64,000 bases of DNA, from assembly GCA_020466095.1 (NCBI GenBank), contig CM035806.1:40313198-40377197 (forward strand). The letters run 5' to 3'. Position numbers and translations under genes: made by a program. Shown piece after piece: positions 11,969 through 22,788 of the stretch. This stretch comes from Chlorops oryzae (lineage: Eukaryota; Arthropoda; Insecta; Diptera; Chloropidae). Each line of letters starts with the position of its first letter. Position 1 is the first letter of the stretch. The notes below the pieces were generated by a model. It worked only from the letters and a program-made list of their open reading frames with translations, did not search any database and was not told where the DNA came from.

Positions 11969-13677
11969 ACTAGTTTACAAAATTTAAAAAAATAAATGTA
12001 CAGTTGATCCCGCTCTACTTTTTTCATAGATTTTGGGTCCCTGAATCCGAAAACCCCATCGAAAATTTTTTGAATGGTTTGGTTTTTGAGATATGACCAT
12101 TTGAAATTTTGGCTCCTTTTTTCAAAAGTACTTTCATTTGATGGCTCATATCTCAAGATAGAAACAAACTGCCTAGTTAAATGATGTACTAACTTAAAGA
12201 ATATAAAATTTTAAATCAAAATATGTCCCTTTTTTATGATATTATGGTACAGTGTCAATGTAACATAAGCCAAAAGTTCATAAAAATATTTTTTTCTATT
12301 CAAAATTAAGAAAAAAATATCATGTTTAAATTTAAAAAAAATACAAATCCTAAGACTGTATTTTTTTTTTTGAAAAACCACACGTATAAAATGAACCCTT
12401 GTGAAGAAAACGTGATACCAACGAATAAAATCTATGGGTTAATATTGAAGTTATGACCATTTATGTGCAACTTTCAAAGTGCTTCTTTCGTTTACACCAA
12501 CGAGTGTGCTTTAACATTTTTAAAATTATGAAAGTCTCTTTATTTATTTTACTCAATAAAGTATGCTTTACATTTTTTAAGCTATCAAAATCAATGAAGC
12601 AAACGATAATTAGAAATAGTTTGATGTTTTCTTTTGTCTTTTGTTCTCTTCGCTATTTGATTCGCGTATAAGAAACCAAATATAATCTCCCATCATTCTT
12701 TCGTTCCAAAATACCTGGTAGCGTCTTTCGATAGTCTTCATTTCTTGATGGAATCTTTCACCGTGCTCGTCACTGGCATCACCAAGACTCTCAGGAAAAA
12801 GTCCAAGTGGGAGTGTAAAAAATGGATCATTTTTGCATAATTCTCTAACAAATTCGTTACAATATCCTTAAAATTCGGGCTTTTATGGTTTCCAAGAAAA
12901 TTAGAAACGGCTAATTTAAAAGAGTTCCAAGCCGCGAGCTCATTTGGAGACAAATATGTATGGAAAATGTTGTCTTCAAGCAATTTCTTTATTTGTGGAC
13001 CATCAAAAACCCCTTCCTTAATTTTTGCCTCAGACAAACGTTTAAACAGAGACTTAAGGTAGATCAACGCTTGACTTTCTTTTTTAACGCCTTCACAAAG
13101 TTCTTGATTAGTCCAAGATTGATGTGCAAAGGACGAAGAATCACATCCTCTTTTTTAATTAGAGACCAATTCTTGACGTTATTTTCACCCACTTTTCCCC
13201 TTTTTCGCTACCAGGTATTTTGGAACGAAAGAATCGTTGGTATCACGTTTTCTTCACAAGGGTTCATTTTATACGTGTGGTTTTTCAAAAAAAATACAGT
13301 CTTAAGATTTGTATTTTTTTTAAATTTAAACATTATATTTTTTTCTTAATTTTGAATAGAAAAAAATATTTTTTTGAACTTTTGGCTTATGTTACATTGA
13401 CACTGTACCATAATATCATAAAAAAGGGACATATTTTGATTTAAAATTTTATATTCTTTAAGTTAGTACATCATTTAACTAGGTAGTTTGTTTCTATCTC
13501 GAGATATGATCCATCAAATGAAAGTACTTTTGAAAAAAAAGAGCCAAAATTTCAAATGGTCATATCTCAAAAACCAATCCATTCAAAAAATTTTCGATGA
13601 GGTTTTCGGATTCAGGGACCCAAAATCTATAAGAAAAGTAGAGTGGTGTTTCCTGTACAAAATGGCTGTAAACTAGT
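11969..13677. mobile_element. 1.7-kb foldback element with long inverted arms
   Basis: Arms of about 450 bp (roughly 11969-12424 and 13232-13677) are inverted copies of each other, from ACTAGTTTACA / TGTAAACTAGT at the outer edges to AAGAAAACGTGATACCAACG near the inner edges. Identity is high but not complete. The ~800-bp middle holds a broken coding remnant on the minus strand, and a 29-bp piece of that ORF (around 12697-12726) is itself repeated in inverted form at 13206-13234, joining the ORF end to the right arm. I see no clear target duplication, so the superfamily is open. Confidence 0.7.
12640..13207 (-). pseudogene. broken ORF of a widespread arthropod repeat protein
   Basis: The minus strand reads through blocks NWSLIKKEDVILRPLHINLG, LSEAKIKEGVFDGPQI, ELAAWNSFK, SNFLGNHKSPNF and FLHSHLDFF. 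It then needs a one-base frame change near 12800 to continue as PESLGDASDEHGERFHQ and RRYQVFWNERMMGDYIWFL. I recognise this SDEHGERFHQ-type sequence from many uncharacterised, high-copy proteins in arthropod genomes, which argues for a mobile-element origin; its biochemical function is not established to my knowledge. Only the C-terminal portion is present, and it is frameshifted. Confidence 0.6.
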
Positions 13678-13899
13678 GTAATTTAACATTTACATTATTT
13701 AAAAAACTGAGAAATAAAAGATTTTACCAAAAATTTTTTATGCTTAAAAACTTTAAAAAAAAAATCTATAGGAATTTCTTGAAAGAGCTTGTGCGTGAAG
13801 TTTTGGAAGGGCCGACGAAAGCAACTTGTTTTATTGGTTCGCGTCCAAACTTAGTTTTTCTGCTATTCTCCATTTTTTCACAAATTCCTTGGCCTGCGG

Positions 13900-13972
13900 C
13901 AGGGTTCGAACTCGGACCTTTCAGATTACAAGTCTAGCACACTTCAACTACGCCATCGCGTGATATGATTTG
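13900..13972 (-). repeat. tRNA-like sequence, Thr-like anticodon loop
   Basis: On the minus strand an A-box (TGGCGTAGTTGA), an anticodon-like CTTGTAA loop and a B-box (GAGTTCGAACCC) are in tRNA order and spacing. The T stem has mismatches and no matching 7-bp acceptor stem is visible, so this is read as a SINE head or tRNA pseudogene. Confidence 0.5.
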
Positions 13973-14436
13973 AGCTTGCTAGATTAATTATATCAATGTA
14001 CTTAAGTGCAAAACAACTGCTTTGTCTTTTTAAACTGTGGAATGCATACGGAATTCATATAATTTTGTTATATCAATAAGTCTTGCTTTTAATATAATAT
14101 TAAAAAGCCTTCTTCTTAAAACGATTTTCTTCCAATAAGGAATCTTATAAAAACGTCATTTTTATTAGAATGTCACATAGTTTGATTGATATGGTCACCT
14201 TATTATACGACTATATCAAGCAGTTTTCTCTATCCTTCAACATAAATAATAAGATATTCACATTAAATATATGAGGATATCTATTAAAATGTTTCAATAA
14301 GATTTTCTCTATTCATTCAAAGAGTTTTCTCTATGGAAAAAGCACATCGTTCATATAGTTTAAGAAGATTTCTTTATAAAATTGCTCAATCTTATCGATT
14401 TTATGGGATCATATTTTTCTGTGTGAAAGAAGTAGA

Positions 14437-14476
14437 AAATCCCAAGTCGGCGGGTTCGATCCCGCGGTCAGGCGGG
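14437..14476 (+). repeat. isolated tRNA T-arm / B-box
   Basis: GCGGGTTCGATCCCGCG is a perfectly paired T-arm with a canonical B-box, but no D-arm or A-box lies at the proper distance upstream. An AT-rich tail follows. It is a truncated tRNA-derived repeat. Confidence 0.45.
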
Positions 14477-14734
14477 CTTAAATTTTTTATTTTTTTTTAA
14501 TTTATAAATAATAACATAACATTTTTATAACTAATATTTAAAAACCTTACAAGTATAAGAAGTTTTAAAGCAAACGTTTTATGCAAAATAAAAATAAAGA
14601 AATTTTAGAAAGCCGGAATGGAACCTCTTATTTATGGCTGCGCAGCTAGATTTCTCCATTCTGACTGCCCATTTTCTCCTTTTAAATATTTTTTGCTTTA
14701 TTTGAATTCCCATTTGTCACACATGTCATTCGCC

Positions 14735-14815
14735 GGCTATGGGATTTGAACTCGAGCTCTTCGGATTGCTGAGCGAATACGCTACCCGTACGCCACGGAG
14801 AAATCTGATTCGAAA
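14735..14815 (-). repeat. tRNA-like SINE head
   Basis: The minus strand carries an A-box TGGCGTACGGGTAGCG and a B-box GAGTTCAAATCCC about 45 nt apart. The stems are imperfect. The middle (TCGCTCAGCAATCCG) resembles the copy at 35508-35590, suggesting one family. Confidence 0.45.
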
Positions 14816-14881
14816 AAAAGGCGCTTGAATTTTGTACTGGAGTTGCTTGTGTTTTGCACAAGGGGTTTTTGTGTGTTTTAA

Positions 14882-15607
14882 GGGGACCTTCTGGTCTAGA
14901 ATTTTTTGAAAATTGATTTCTTTTTTATATATATTTCGGAAGAATAGACTTTTAAGAATATGCTGGCAAAGTTAAGTGGAGATATTGACAATATTTGTTT
15001 TGCTACAGCCTTTTTAGAAGGTGGAGACAGCAGGCAGCGCGCTTGATCAAAGCAACTTTGAACGCGTTTATCTCAAAACCACTTTTTTTGACCTGGTGTG
15101 AATGAAAACAAAAAAACCATCGAACCGATTTGTCTGGAATTTTTATATGTTATTCATAACATCAATGGCTATGGCCCGAACTAGAATCGAATTTTTATTT
15201 CAAGAACTTCATATTTTTTCATTAAAAAAATGGTCAGAAAAAGGGGAGTTTTTGATGGTTGAAATAAAAAATTGCGCCATTTTGTCAAATTAAAAAAAAT
15301 TATTTTTATTCTAGTTCCTGCCATAGCCGCATTCATTCTGATTAATAATATATTTTTGTTTTTTTTTTTCTCGATTACCAGAACTGCCAAAATCTTTCAC
15401 ACCACGGAGGTACTTTTTCAAAGAGGGTCCACTTCAACGCCATTTTTAAAATACCAAAAAAAAAAAAAAAAATTACAACAACATTTTTTATTTTTTGTCA
15501 ATAAAAAATATAATAAGCCGCAAGAAAATCGTTTTTTATTTGGCTTAATACCAAAAAAAAATCATGAAAATACCCTACATTTTCGTGCTCTAGACCAGAA
15601 GGTCCCC
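14882..15607. mobile_element. TTAA-flanked inverted-repeat element (piggyBac-like MITE)
   Basis: Perfect terminal inverted repeats GGGGACCTTCTGGTCTAGA bound a 726-bp sequence, and both ends abut TTAA (14878-14881, 15608-15611), the target duplicated by piggyBac-type transposons. There is a second inverted repeat inside (TGGCTATGGC around 15166 against its complement around 15322) and no transposase. The superfamily call rests only on the TTAA target. Confidence 0.65.
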
Positions 15608-15611
15608 TTAA

Positions 15612-17068
15612 TTGCAAATTTCTCCGTTATGTATTGTTATGGTTATCTTTTGTACATACTTATAGCTGATACTTTAATTAACAAAGCACAAAACATCATT
15701 TTCGTTTTTGTGATTGTTGTTGTTTTACAAAATTTATTGCGTAATTCATTAAAAATTTATATGGTTGCTTATGTTTTTCACAACACTGTACATGTGTATG
15801 TGTGTATGTATCTTTATTCCAAGATATCGTGGCGTATGCCGCTGCTAAAAGAATTCAATCACTAACTTCGGAAATTCTATACAATTCGGGATTGAATTCT
15901 TGGGGTGTATGTAGTTTTGTGTTTTTCGAATTTCGAACATGGTCTAATAGTCTATCAATAAATGAAAGCAAGTCACTGAGGATTGCAGTCGTCAAAATTA
16001 GACAATTGACACCCGCAAACTCAGGACCCATAAAAACTTTCATATACATAGTTTATGCAATATGTATGTTCTTCTAAAGATAAAAAGTCCAATTGAATCG
16101 ATTCTGAAATCAATAAGGGTGTTATACTTAGGCGAGCCTGACAATAAAATACTCGACACAGAAAAATATATTTAAATAATTTTTAAAGCACGCTCGAAAA
16201 ACAAGACTTGTGAGAAAGAATATTCTAGAGATTTTTAAGGCCATAAGGGGCCCCATATACCAACTTTTGTTGAATTTCTTTATGCAAACCGCCCCTTTGC
16301 CACACCCACTTTTACAATTTTTTTTTAAATTCTAATCGGAGGCTTTAAATATACGCTGAAATTATAAGTTTCATTGATATATTTCGAAAAAGCCCGATTT
16401 TGGGTCAGTTTTGGGATTTTCGTAACAGACCCTAGTACTGGAGGTACCCCTGAAAATGGTCCAATCGGGTCCATTCTCGAACTTGTTCTTAGTCATGTCC
16501 CCGTGAGCACGCATACCGAACTCTGACAAGATAGCTCAATTCCTTCGATAAGAAAACTGTATAGAGATAGACGGGCAGACGGATGGACACGGCTAAATCG
16601 AATCTCCTGCTGCCGCTGATCATTTCTAAATATATTTCGTATATAATATCCCGAATGGTTTTGGGTGTTGCACACAACAACACAAACGCAATATACCTAC
16701 CTACCTATAAAAAGAACTGAAAAAATCCGAGCAACAATATAACTTAAGGCACTTTAAAATCTTATCTAATATGTTCCTGTAAAATATATCACTATTCGCA
16801 CATTTAAAATCCCTTAGTATTGTTTGGTGTAATAAATTAATCAAAGGACTTTGAAGCCTATCAAAATAAAATGCATTTCTTCTGAGGTTTTTGATTTTTT
16901 GTAAGAAATGTCATTCAAATATTTGGTGGAAGATTACATTTTGCTTAGTATTGAATTGTTTATTCCGCACGACATATCGAAGTACTTTGTTAGCTCGACC
17001 ATAAAGCAAAAAACTATTGAAATGAGAAAACTTGGACACCAACGAGGGAAACGTGCGTTCCTCTTCCG
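15612..17068. other. intergenic between genes 1 and 2
   Basis: Apart from the foldback fragment at 16114-16695, I recognise nothing here. Short AT-rich ORFs without family features are judged to be chance. Confidence 0.45.
16114..16695. repeat. fragment of the AACAAGTAAG foldback family (family A)
   Basis: It begins with AAGGGTGTTATAC and the hairpin GCGAGCCTGAC. It continues through CCCATATACCAACTTTTGTT, the ACAGACCCTAGTACTGGAGG block and CATGTCCCCGTGAGCACGCA, colinear with the left half of the full copy at 52510-53848. It stops near the central region of that copy, so it is a half element. Confidence 0.65.
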
Positions 17069-17127
17069 GATAAAAAAATTTTAGATTGCTATAAAATTAG
17101 AGGACAATGGTTAGAATGTTCTCAGTC
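17069..17127 (+). promoter_or_regulatory. core promoter of SLC17 gene 2
   Basis: TATAAAA (17090-17096) lies 34 nt upstream of the A (17124) of an initiator TTCTCAGTC, with a GATAA (17069-17073) 21 nt before the TATA box. Spacing and initiator match genes 1, 3 and 4. The predicted leader is about 235 nt. Confidence 0.7.
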
Positions 17128-17358
17128 GCGCTCAAGACGTTGTAGCAGTCTTTGGCTAACAGGAATTGAAATTAAATTATTAATTAAATTATTTAAATTA
17201 GCTTCTAGATCAATACACAATTCGGGAATTTTTTGTGCATTTTTGTTTTATGTCCTAAGAGTTAATTTGTGCGAATCTATTGTATGTATATTAGTTTAAA
17301 TAAAAAAAAAATTTATTTTTTACATCACAAGAAAACGTTTTGATACATTATCAATAAC

Positions 17359-19326
17359 ATGACAGTGGATCTTCCAATCGAAGGTAGGGGCCGGATTGAA
17401 ATTGGTTTTATACAAAGAACTCGTCTGCTTAAATCATAAACGGGGATGTGATTGTTTTCCCTTTCCCGGGGAAATGAATTCCACTCCCAAATTGATGTGA
17501 TTATTTTCCCTCTACCAAGATTGAGGGGAAATTTTGATAACTCAATTCGGAAAATTCATTTCCCATGGGTAATGTTGAGGCAATTGAAATTACCCATCTA
17601 TCTTGGTAAAAAGAAATAAATCACATCAATTTGGGAGTGGAATTCATTTCCCCGGGAAAGGGAGAACAATCAAACACACGATAACTACTTACGTTCATAC
17701 CCATTATTTTTTGTATTTTACACCAGGTTTTGCGATCGGTAGACGCCATTTGCAATGTGTTTTACTATTTTTTGGCATCGCAGCGTCCTACGCGATGAGA
17801 GTGAATCTGTCAATGGGTATAGTTGCAATGACCGATAAGAATCCGGAAAATCCATACTTTCCGGTAAGTGTGTGCACGGAATCGCAGGACATTGAAAGTT
17901 GGTTGAACTTTGCTCTGTACAAATAACACTATCAGAATTTTGAGCCAGGCAATTTGCATCATATACATACATATGACATAAAAATCTATCTGGATATCTG
18001 TTTATTTAAACAGACCTATACGTGGAACGAGAATACGAAATCGCTCGTCTTGAGCAGTTTCTTTTGGGGCTATGCCCTCGTGCAAATTCCTGCCGGGCAG
18101 CTTTCTAACAAATTCGGTGGCAAGATAATCATTCTGTGCGGAATGTTTGTTTGCTCGGCGTTAACGGTACTCACGCCGGTCTGTGCTGATGCTGGTGGAT
18201 GGCAACTAATGTTGGCATTGCGATTCTTAGAGGGTTTCTGTGCGGGCGTTTTCTTCCCATCGACCCATACAATACTAGCGAAATGGGCACCAGTGGAGGA
18301 ACGAAGCTCTATGGCAGCATGCGCTTACGCAGGCGCTCCGTTCGGTATTGTTACGATGCTCGGTGTCAGCGGCGTTATGGCCACATCTTCGATGGGTTGG
18401 CCAAGCATTTTTTACTTTTCTGGCGGTTCCGGTATCGTTTGGTCAATTCTTTGGCTCATCTGGGGAGCCAGCTCACCAAACGATTGCAAGGCCATAACGA
18501 TGGCAGAGAGAAAGCACATAGAGAGCTCACTAACGGGCCATAACGGAATCGAGTCAGAAAGAAGAATATCGCAAATGAATACGCCATGGGTGGAAATTTG
18601 TACATCACCTGCATTGTGGGCAATTATGTTCACGCACTGCGCATATAATTGGGGCTATTGGACGTTATTAACGCAGATACCGACGTATATTAAAAATATT
18701 CTTGCCATGAATATTCAAGAGAACGCTCTGCTCTCGGCATTGCCATATCTCTCGAACTTTGTGCTGTCGTACGTCTTCTTGGGACTATGGATAATTTTAC
18801 GAAAAAATGAACGTATGTCATTGCACGCTGCCCGCAAGCTTTTCAATTCAATTGCTCTGTGGATACCGATGATAGCGCTTATAGCTCTTACGTTTGTCAA
18901 TAATGATCAGGTCGATTTGACGATCACATTACTGACCGTTACGGTTGGAGTCAATGCAGCTGTGCATTTCGGAGGTATAATAAACCATATCGATCTATCG
19001 CCGAACTTCGCTGGCGTTCTTATGGGCATAACAAATTGTGCGGCGAATATTATGAGCATTCTTGCGCCATTAATCGTTGGAGTCATCGTCAAGGATGAGG
19101 TGAAAATAATGAAATTATAAAATATATTTATTTATTAAATTTTTTTTTTTTTTTTTTTCAGGAGGACGCCGGCCAATGGCATGTAGTATTTTATATTACG
19201 GCTGTTTTTTATCTAATCGGAAACCTAGTCTTCATATTGTTTGGAAGAACGGAGGCTCAATCCTGGGATTCACCGAAGCCCCTAACTCAATTCGGAAAAT
19301 TTCAATTCGTACAAGTGGAATATTAA
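17359..19326 (+). CDS. SLC17-type MFS transporter, gene 2
   Basis: Predicted CDS is join(17359..17383, 17727..17863, 18014..19099, 19162..19326), 470 aa, introns GT-AG in phases 1, 0, 0. The 8-residue first exon (MTVDLPIE) was chosen because it follows the promoter and its donor G|GTAGGG gives the correct phase. Exon 2 carries TM1 with MRVNLSMGIVAMTD, but the usual G-V/I-R before HLQ is G-R-R. Exon 3 (residues 55-416) contains FFWGYALVQIPAGQ, the loop SNKFGGK, WAPVEERS, and NHIDLSPNFAGVLMGITN near 378. In TM4 the stretch before FFPSTH is EGFCAG instead of the QGxxQG of its neighbours. Exon 4 gives TM12 and a short tail. A polyadenylation signal AATAAA lies at 19338-19343. Several 50-60 bp blocks are almost identical to gene 1. 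Substrate unknown. Confidence 0.88.
17451..17675. repeat. 225-bp palindromic MITE in gene 2 intron 1
   Basis: The two arms (about 17451-17522 and 17606-17675) are inverted copies through GGGGAAATGAATTCCACTCC and ATCACATCAATTTGGGAG. It fills most of the 343-bp first intron and ends 51 nt before the exon 2 acceptor. It is GC-richer than its surroundings. I see no clean target duplication. Confidence 0.7.
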
Positions 19327-19742
19327 CAAATATTAGGAATAAAAGAAAGCACTAAAAAAAAAAAAATTTTTTTTATTGATTCGAAAATAAGATTATAGAG
19401 AATAAGCTTGTTAACAAAACATCACTCATTGCCTCGAAGAAATGCAGAGTCGCCGGTTGTGGACATAGTTGTGTTTGTCGATAATAACAATTTTTCCAAA
19501 TCAATATTACGCAGTGCTATGCAGACTAGTGGAAAGCTAAAGTACTAAGCTATGTTTTCCCTGAAGTACCTCCAAAGATTAACTCGATCAGAAAAATTTT
19601 ATAATCAATTCTACGAAGGGGTAGTTTTTGGCCAAAAAATGTTTGTGCTCGGCTGTTAACACCCTTGTCAAATTGCCTTAAATCTTAAACATATGAAGTT
19701 AAATGCATATAAGTTTAAACCAAAACTTTGGTTCGTCTTTAA

Positions 19743-20434
19743 TGCGGTCCATAAACAGTGAATCTGAATCACCGATCAGCTTGTATGTGTTAGTGAAAAT
19801 AAAGAAGTGTGCAGCACACTGACACGAAATTTCGTGAATCGCCGATCATTCCGTGATGACGAAAATTTTAGAAATCATGGCATGAATCGAGTACCTGCGA
19901 ATCGCATGAATCGTGTGTGTGGCAAAATTTATTCTTAGGAAAGTGCCGAGCAGTCAACATGTCCACGGAAAAAGAAAATGACCATGAATTCCTTTTGGAA
20001 TTTATTGATATTTATCGGTCGCTGACTGCTTTGTGGGATGTCAAAAGTAATGAATATGCAGACAAATTTAAAAAAGAAGAACAATTTGAGATTTTGGTGA
20101 ATAAATATAAAGAAAAATATCCGCAAGCGGACAAAAAAATGGTTTCAAAAAAAAATACATTCGCTTCGATCAAATCCTTTCGATTTTTATGCCAGACCTT
20201 CATCCATACACGTTTTCTTTTTTCTTTTCGCTTTTTTCTTTCTCCTTCACTTAGAATTATTGCGATTGCAAATAAAACGTCATCCGTTATAGGCAAAGCG
20301 ATGCGAACTTTACTCGACGGCAGCAACAGAAAAATGAATGAATACAGGAATTTGAATCGAATGTATGTCAGAGCATCGATCACACACGTACAGGGCTGAT
20401 CGGCGATTCAGAATCACTGTTTATGGACCGCAAT
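19743..20434 (+). mobile_element. TIR element encoding a MADF-like domain (PIF/Harbinger-associated?)
   Basis: Nearly matching 38-bp terminal inverted repeats (GCGGTCCATAAACAGTGA at both ends, continuing to CCGATCAGC) bound about 690 bp. Inside is a MADF-type ORF remnant (next entry). MADF/Myb-like proteins are the usual second protein of PIF/Harbinger transposons, so that superfamily is a reasonable guess, but I could not define a 3-bp target duplication. Confidence 0.65.
19959..20399 (+). pseudogene. truncated MADF-domain protein
   Basis: From the ATG at 19959 the protein starts MSTEKENDHEFLLEFIDIYR and continues LTALWDVKSNEYADKFKK and YPQADKKMVSKK. This is the first two helices of a MADF domain (acidic start, LWD-x-xxxxY motif, KYPxAdkkxVxKK). 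After residue ~60 the expected third helix with its conserved basic residues is replaced by sequence rich in F, S and R that does not look like a MADF continuation. The C-terminal part is therefore lost through an internal deletion, and DNA binding is unlikely to be intact. Confidence 0.6.
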
Positions 20435-20525
20435 ATGCGGTTTGTTAAGAAACCCCTTCAGTGGCAAAATGAGAAAAAATTTGAATCGGAAATGCAACGC
20501 TTGCGTATACGTAATGTCACAGCGT

Positions 20526-21247
20526 ACCATATTTTTATACCCAGCGTAAGCGGGGTGTATTAGTTTTGTGCAAATCTTGTAACAGGGAGAATTAAGCTCC
20601 GGAGATACAGAAAAATATATATAGAAATGATCAGGATCAAAAACTGAATCGATTTAGACATGTCCGTCTGTCCGTCTGTCCGTCTGTCCGTCCGTCCGTT
20701 CGTCCGTCCGTCCGTCCGTCCGTCTCGTCCGTCCGTCTGTCCGTCCGTCTGTCCGTCCGTCCGTGGTCGGATCTCCTCCGAAACGGCTGAACCAATGAAG
20801 TCGAAATTTGGCACACATGTATATCGGGGTCCGAGTATGATGCTAACTAAAAATGGGAGACATATGCCCACTGCCACGCCCACAAATGAATTTATTGTGT
20901 TTTCAGTAAAATGCTTGTAACTTGCGAACCACTCAACACATTCCATTGATATTTGGTGTACTGGTAAACTACGAAAAGGTACATATCCTGGAAAAAAATG
21001 GACGCCGTCCTCCCCGAGCCACGCCCACAAATAAGGGCTTATCGTAACTTGTGAAGTAAAAGGCGTAGAAGCTTCAAATTCGCCACATAGGTTCACCAAG
21101 GCGAATGAAAGGCGTAGGGAAATAATTTATGTGGCCCTCCCACTGCCACGCCCACAAATAGAGAAGCAAAACATAGTGCGCTCATAATGTCGGGACGCTG
21201 GGTATTTCAAAGTCGGGCTTGACCGACTTTAGCTTTCTTACTTGTTT
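20526..21247. repeat. (GTCC)n-bearing dispersed repeat, family B copy 1
   Basis: About 720 bp, from TATACCCAGCGTAAGCGGGG to GACTTTAGCTTTCTTACTTG. It has a GTCCGTCTGTCC-type minisatellite at 20661-20765, a GATCAGGATCA block before it, and repeated CACTGCCACGCCCACAAAT. The right end holds a hairpin (AAGTCGG / CCGACTT) next to the terminus AACAAGTAAG (complement). It is strongly similar to 38949-39730. It encodes no credible protein; the Ser/Val/Arg-rich ORFs are translations of the minisatellite. Confidence 0.8.
20661..20765. repeat. (GTCC/GTCT)n minisatellite
   Basis: Tetranucleotide GTCC and GTCT units are repeated for about 105 bp with one two-base interruption. It lies inside the family B repeat; the second copy has a shorter array at 39073-39119. 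Confidence 0.9.
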
Positions 21248-21605
21248 TTAAATAACATTGCTCATACGTCGAGGCTTCGACTAAGAATTTCTCCATAGCT
21301 TGCGAGCACCGAATTCGTGCAATAAACCATATAAATCATATAGACGACCATATTTTAGTCTTAGCTAAAGCTTAAGTTGAAAGAAATTTCCGAGTCTTTT
21401 TATACTTTTAGCCCCGGTTGACATATTGATGGGAACAGCCGCGGCGCACTGCTAAATGGGTTGCGCCCACAAAATGCATACTGGTAATAGATTACTTTTG
21501 ATTTTATTGTGATCAGGATTATAGTTAGGTGTTTTTTGCCCCACAGTAAATGCAGGGATATTTTATCGAATATTTATATAATATATTTGCTGCCTATTAA
21601 TCAGA

Positions 21606-21670
21606 GTCGCGATGGCGCAGTGGATAGCGTCTGCGCTCATCAGTCAGAAGGTCCGAGGTCAAGTTCAAAA
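21606..21670 (+). repeat. tRNA-like SINE head
   Basis: GCGATGGCGCAGTGGATAGC is a good A-box. A degraded B-box (GGTCAAGTTC) lies about 45 nt on. A further ~150 bp of moderate-complexity sequence to a TAAA-rich tail at about 21820-21842 could be the SINE body. Confidence 0.5.
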
Positions 21671-21843
21671 GAATACTCTATTCCTTTATAATGGATGAAA
21701 AGCCGCGTTGCATAACAGAAATAAAATAGTTTCGGCTCTCAATTCGAAGGTGCTGCGACAGCTTCGTGTAAGCATTCCTATGAAAAAAATTTGAAAGACT
21801 TTATAAAAAAAACCAAAAAAATTAAATAAATAAATAAATAAAG

Positions 21844-21880
21844 ACAAGTAAGAAAGCTAAAGTCGGTCAAGCCCGGTTTT
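21844..21880 (-). repeat. terminal fragment of family B repeat
   Basis: ACAAGTAAGAAAGCTAAAGT and the hairpin GTCGGTCAAGCCCG are the reverse complement of the right end of the family B repeat. The similarity stops after about 35-40 bp. Confidence 0.7.
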
Positions 21881-22561
21881 ATAATGATGGCGTTGCACAA
21901 AATATAAAAGGTGCTGCCGTACTTCCGCGTCATTGAATTTTTGATTTGTGTGAACTACAACTCTCGACGCCTGTAAAATCGATTTCTTTTCTAAACTTAT
22001 ATTATTCTTAATTAACTGGAGAATCAATAAATTACAATGCTAAATTTCCAAGTCTTCTTTTTCCTGCAGTAAAGTGTTGGCGAACATGAAAAAAATGATT
22101 GAAAAAATTTTGATTTGTGCCGGTTTAGTGATTAGTCTGCGATATCTCTTGCGGCACCAAGTGGACTATCCGGAAATGCCATCATGATAAACGTAATTGT
22201 TCATTCTTTTCAGACCTTTAATTGGATGGTTTTTCCCTACTTATGTTATTTATATCATACTTGACAAAATTGTTGTAGATTTCCCTACCTACCAAAAAGT
22301 TATTATAAAAAATATATTATCAAAGCAGTAAGAATTGTTAGGGGAAATTTATCGAAGGGGTCGTCAGACGCTTAAGAAGTTTTGCTCTAAAATCCAATAC
22401 GCTCTGATATTGAAGATAACATCTTAGCATATTATTAGCAAGATAATTTCATAGCCTTTATTTTCACAATATTAAAATGTCATAGAAAAATTTTTAAATT
22501 TAAATTATATTAGCAACACCCACTATATCTACTTTTGAAATTTTGAAAATTGATGGTCAAA

Positions 22562-22788
22562 ATATCGCACATGTGCTTCAATAGTGTCACAACTCAAAAT
22601 TTGAAATTTTTCACAAAACACAGTTTAACCGATGCAGTCTAGGTGCATTCGAAGAGACTGACGTAACTGTTTTTTGCTCTGATTTTCAATAAAACCTACG
22701 AGTGTGCGATTAGGTAGACAGGTGAACTGTGAACACATTTCTTCCATTAACCCAAAATTTATTAATTATTGAAGCACATGTGCGATAT
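22562..22788. repeat. 227-bp MITE with perfect 22-bp inverted ends
   Basis: Arms 22562-22583 and 22767-22788 are exact inverted copies containing ATATCGCACATGTGCTTCAA, itself holding the palindrome GCACATGTGC. There is no coding content. Confidence 0.7.

Larger units (their letters stand above)
21248..22561. other. intergenic with repeat fragments
   Basis: It contains a tRNA-like head (21606-21670), the reverse-oriented tip of family B at 21844-21880 and a TAAA run before it. Otherwise it is AT-rich without recognisable genes. Confidence 0.45.

Noticed and set aside
20660..20920. ORFs rich in SVRPSVRPS and the reverse TDGQTDGQ
   Set aside because: They are translations of the GTCC/GTCT minisatellite in family B repeats; nothing supports a protein.
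20526..21247. Calling family B a Helitron from its terminal hairpin
   Set aside because: The terminal bases do not match the usual CTRR end and the tip also occurs inverted at the other end of the related family A; left unclassified.
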